IMG/VR virus record: IMGVR_UViG_3300006802_000708 | Location: 1-21,332 of that record | Source of the DNA: a virus | Strand: one strand, 5' to 3' | Length of the DNA stretch: 21,332 nt | Part shown: piece by piece, positions 21,106-21,332 of the stretch | How the letters are laid out: each line of letters starts with the position of its first letter | How positions within the stretch are numbered: the stretch's first letter is position 1 | The notes under the pieces: model-generated | What the model was told of the DNA's origin: nothing | The model's input: only the letters and a program-made list of their open reading frames with translations | The model's database searches: none | Translations under genes and position numbers: made by a program

Positions 21106-21127
21106 GGGAGGGGCTTCGGCTCCTCCC
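21106..21127 (+). terminator. Strong stem-loop with UUCG tetraloop after capsid genes
   Basis: GGGAGGGGC-TTCG-GCTCCTCCC gives a 9-bp stem including one G-U pair, capped by the very stable cUUCGg tetraloop. It lies between the putative decoration gene and the head-tail connector gene. The following bases (TCTACCCC) are not a T-run, so it is either a weak or phage-polymerase-type terminator or an mRNA stability/processing element. In T7 a terminator lies at the same place, after the capsid gene. Confidence 0.65.
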
Positions 21128-21152
21128 TCTACCCCTAACTAAGAGAACACAT

Positions 21153-21332
21153 ATGGCTAAAACCCTACTCAGGACAGTACAAGACATCCTATCTGCTATG
21201 GACAGTGACGAGGTGAACAGCATCTCGGACACTATTGAGTCTGAGCAGGTTGCTATGTGTGTGGAGACTGTCTACAACCAGATGGTTTCCGAGTACGACC
21301 TCCCGGCTAAGACTAAGGTCATCCGACCGGGA
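21153..21332 (+). CDS. Head-tail connector / tail tubular A-like protein, 3' end outside window
   Basis: ATG 21153 follows AAGAGA. The frame is open for all 60 codons to the edge. The product (MAKTLLRTVQDILSAMDSDE, then VNSISDTIESEQVAMCVETV, then a YNQMVSEYDLP segment) matches the N-terminus typical of tail tubular A/gp11-type adaptor proteins in T7-like and marine podoviruses, a helical region that contacts the portal. The position after the capsid gene agrees. Confidence 0.75.
   Translation, partial: MAKTLLRTVQDILSAMDSDEVNSISDTIESEQVAMCVETVYNQMVSEYDLPAKTKVIRPG

Overview
The window is part of a double-stranded DNA tailed bacteriophage genome, most likely a short-tailed phage (podovirus) of a marine or other gammaproteobacterium or alphaproteobacterium. 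The evidence is a complete head-morphogenesis run on the + strand: large terminase, portal, small ORF, scaffold, major capsid protein, putative decoration protein, and the start of a head-tail connector. On the - strand there is a CobS-like AAA+ ATPase plus CobT-like VWA protein pair. That pair together with a T7-like head order recalls the cobavirus/Zobellviridae group of podoviruses. This is an inference from family knowledge, not a database match.

Layout. (1) Positions 1-5593 are transcribed leftward: a helix-turn-helix protein (5593-5270), a coiled-coil protein, several small unknown genes, a conserved phage protein of the 'pyrimidine dimer glycosylase-like' type, a train of very small ORFs (several look like single-pass membrane peptides), then the CobS/CobT-like pair, which runs off the left edge. 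Almost all are joined by stop/start overlaps or closely spaced RBSs of the form GGAGAGT. (2) Positions 5594-6624 are a 1-kb divergent non-coding region. It holds a tandem pair of long hairpins with covarying stems, a GC-rich patch, an inverted pair of DnaA-box-like sequences, two AT-rich dyads, a TA tract, short direct repeats and further hairpins. It is the best candidate for origin of replication plus divergent control region. (3) Positions 6625-21332 are transcribed rightward: a small HNH-like protein, small virion-type proteins, a beta-helix fibre/spike, three tandem related 'DGxG' proteins, a putative small terminase, two proteins sharing an N-terminal attachment module (a fibre and a pectate-lyase-like tailspike), then the packaging and head genes.

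How it works together. The rightward block makes the virion: spikes and fibres for host recognition, terminase and portal for DNA packaging, scaffold and capsid for the head, and the connector for tail joining. The leftward block looks like the early or host-interaction block: a regulator, small proteins and a MoxR/VWA-type ATPase machine. No DNA polymerase, RNA polymerase, integrase or lysis gene is recognisable in this window.

The least explained material is the tandem covarying hairpin element (5630-5772), the family of leftward hairpins that share one 11-nt loop but have unrelated stems, the micro-ORF train at 2796-3449 and 4274-4390 (including a 45-residue protein built wholly of repeats), and the origin-like region.
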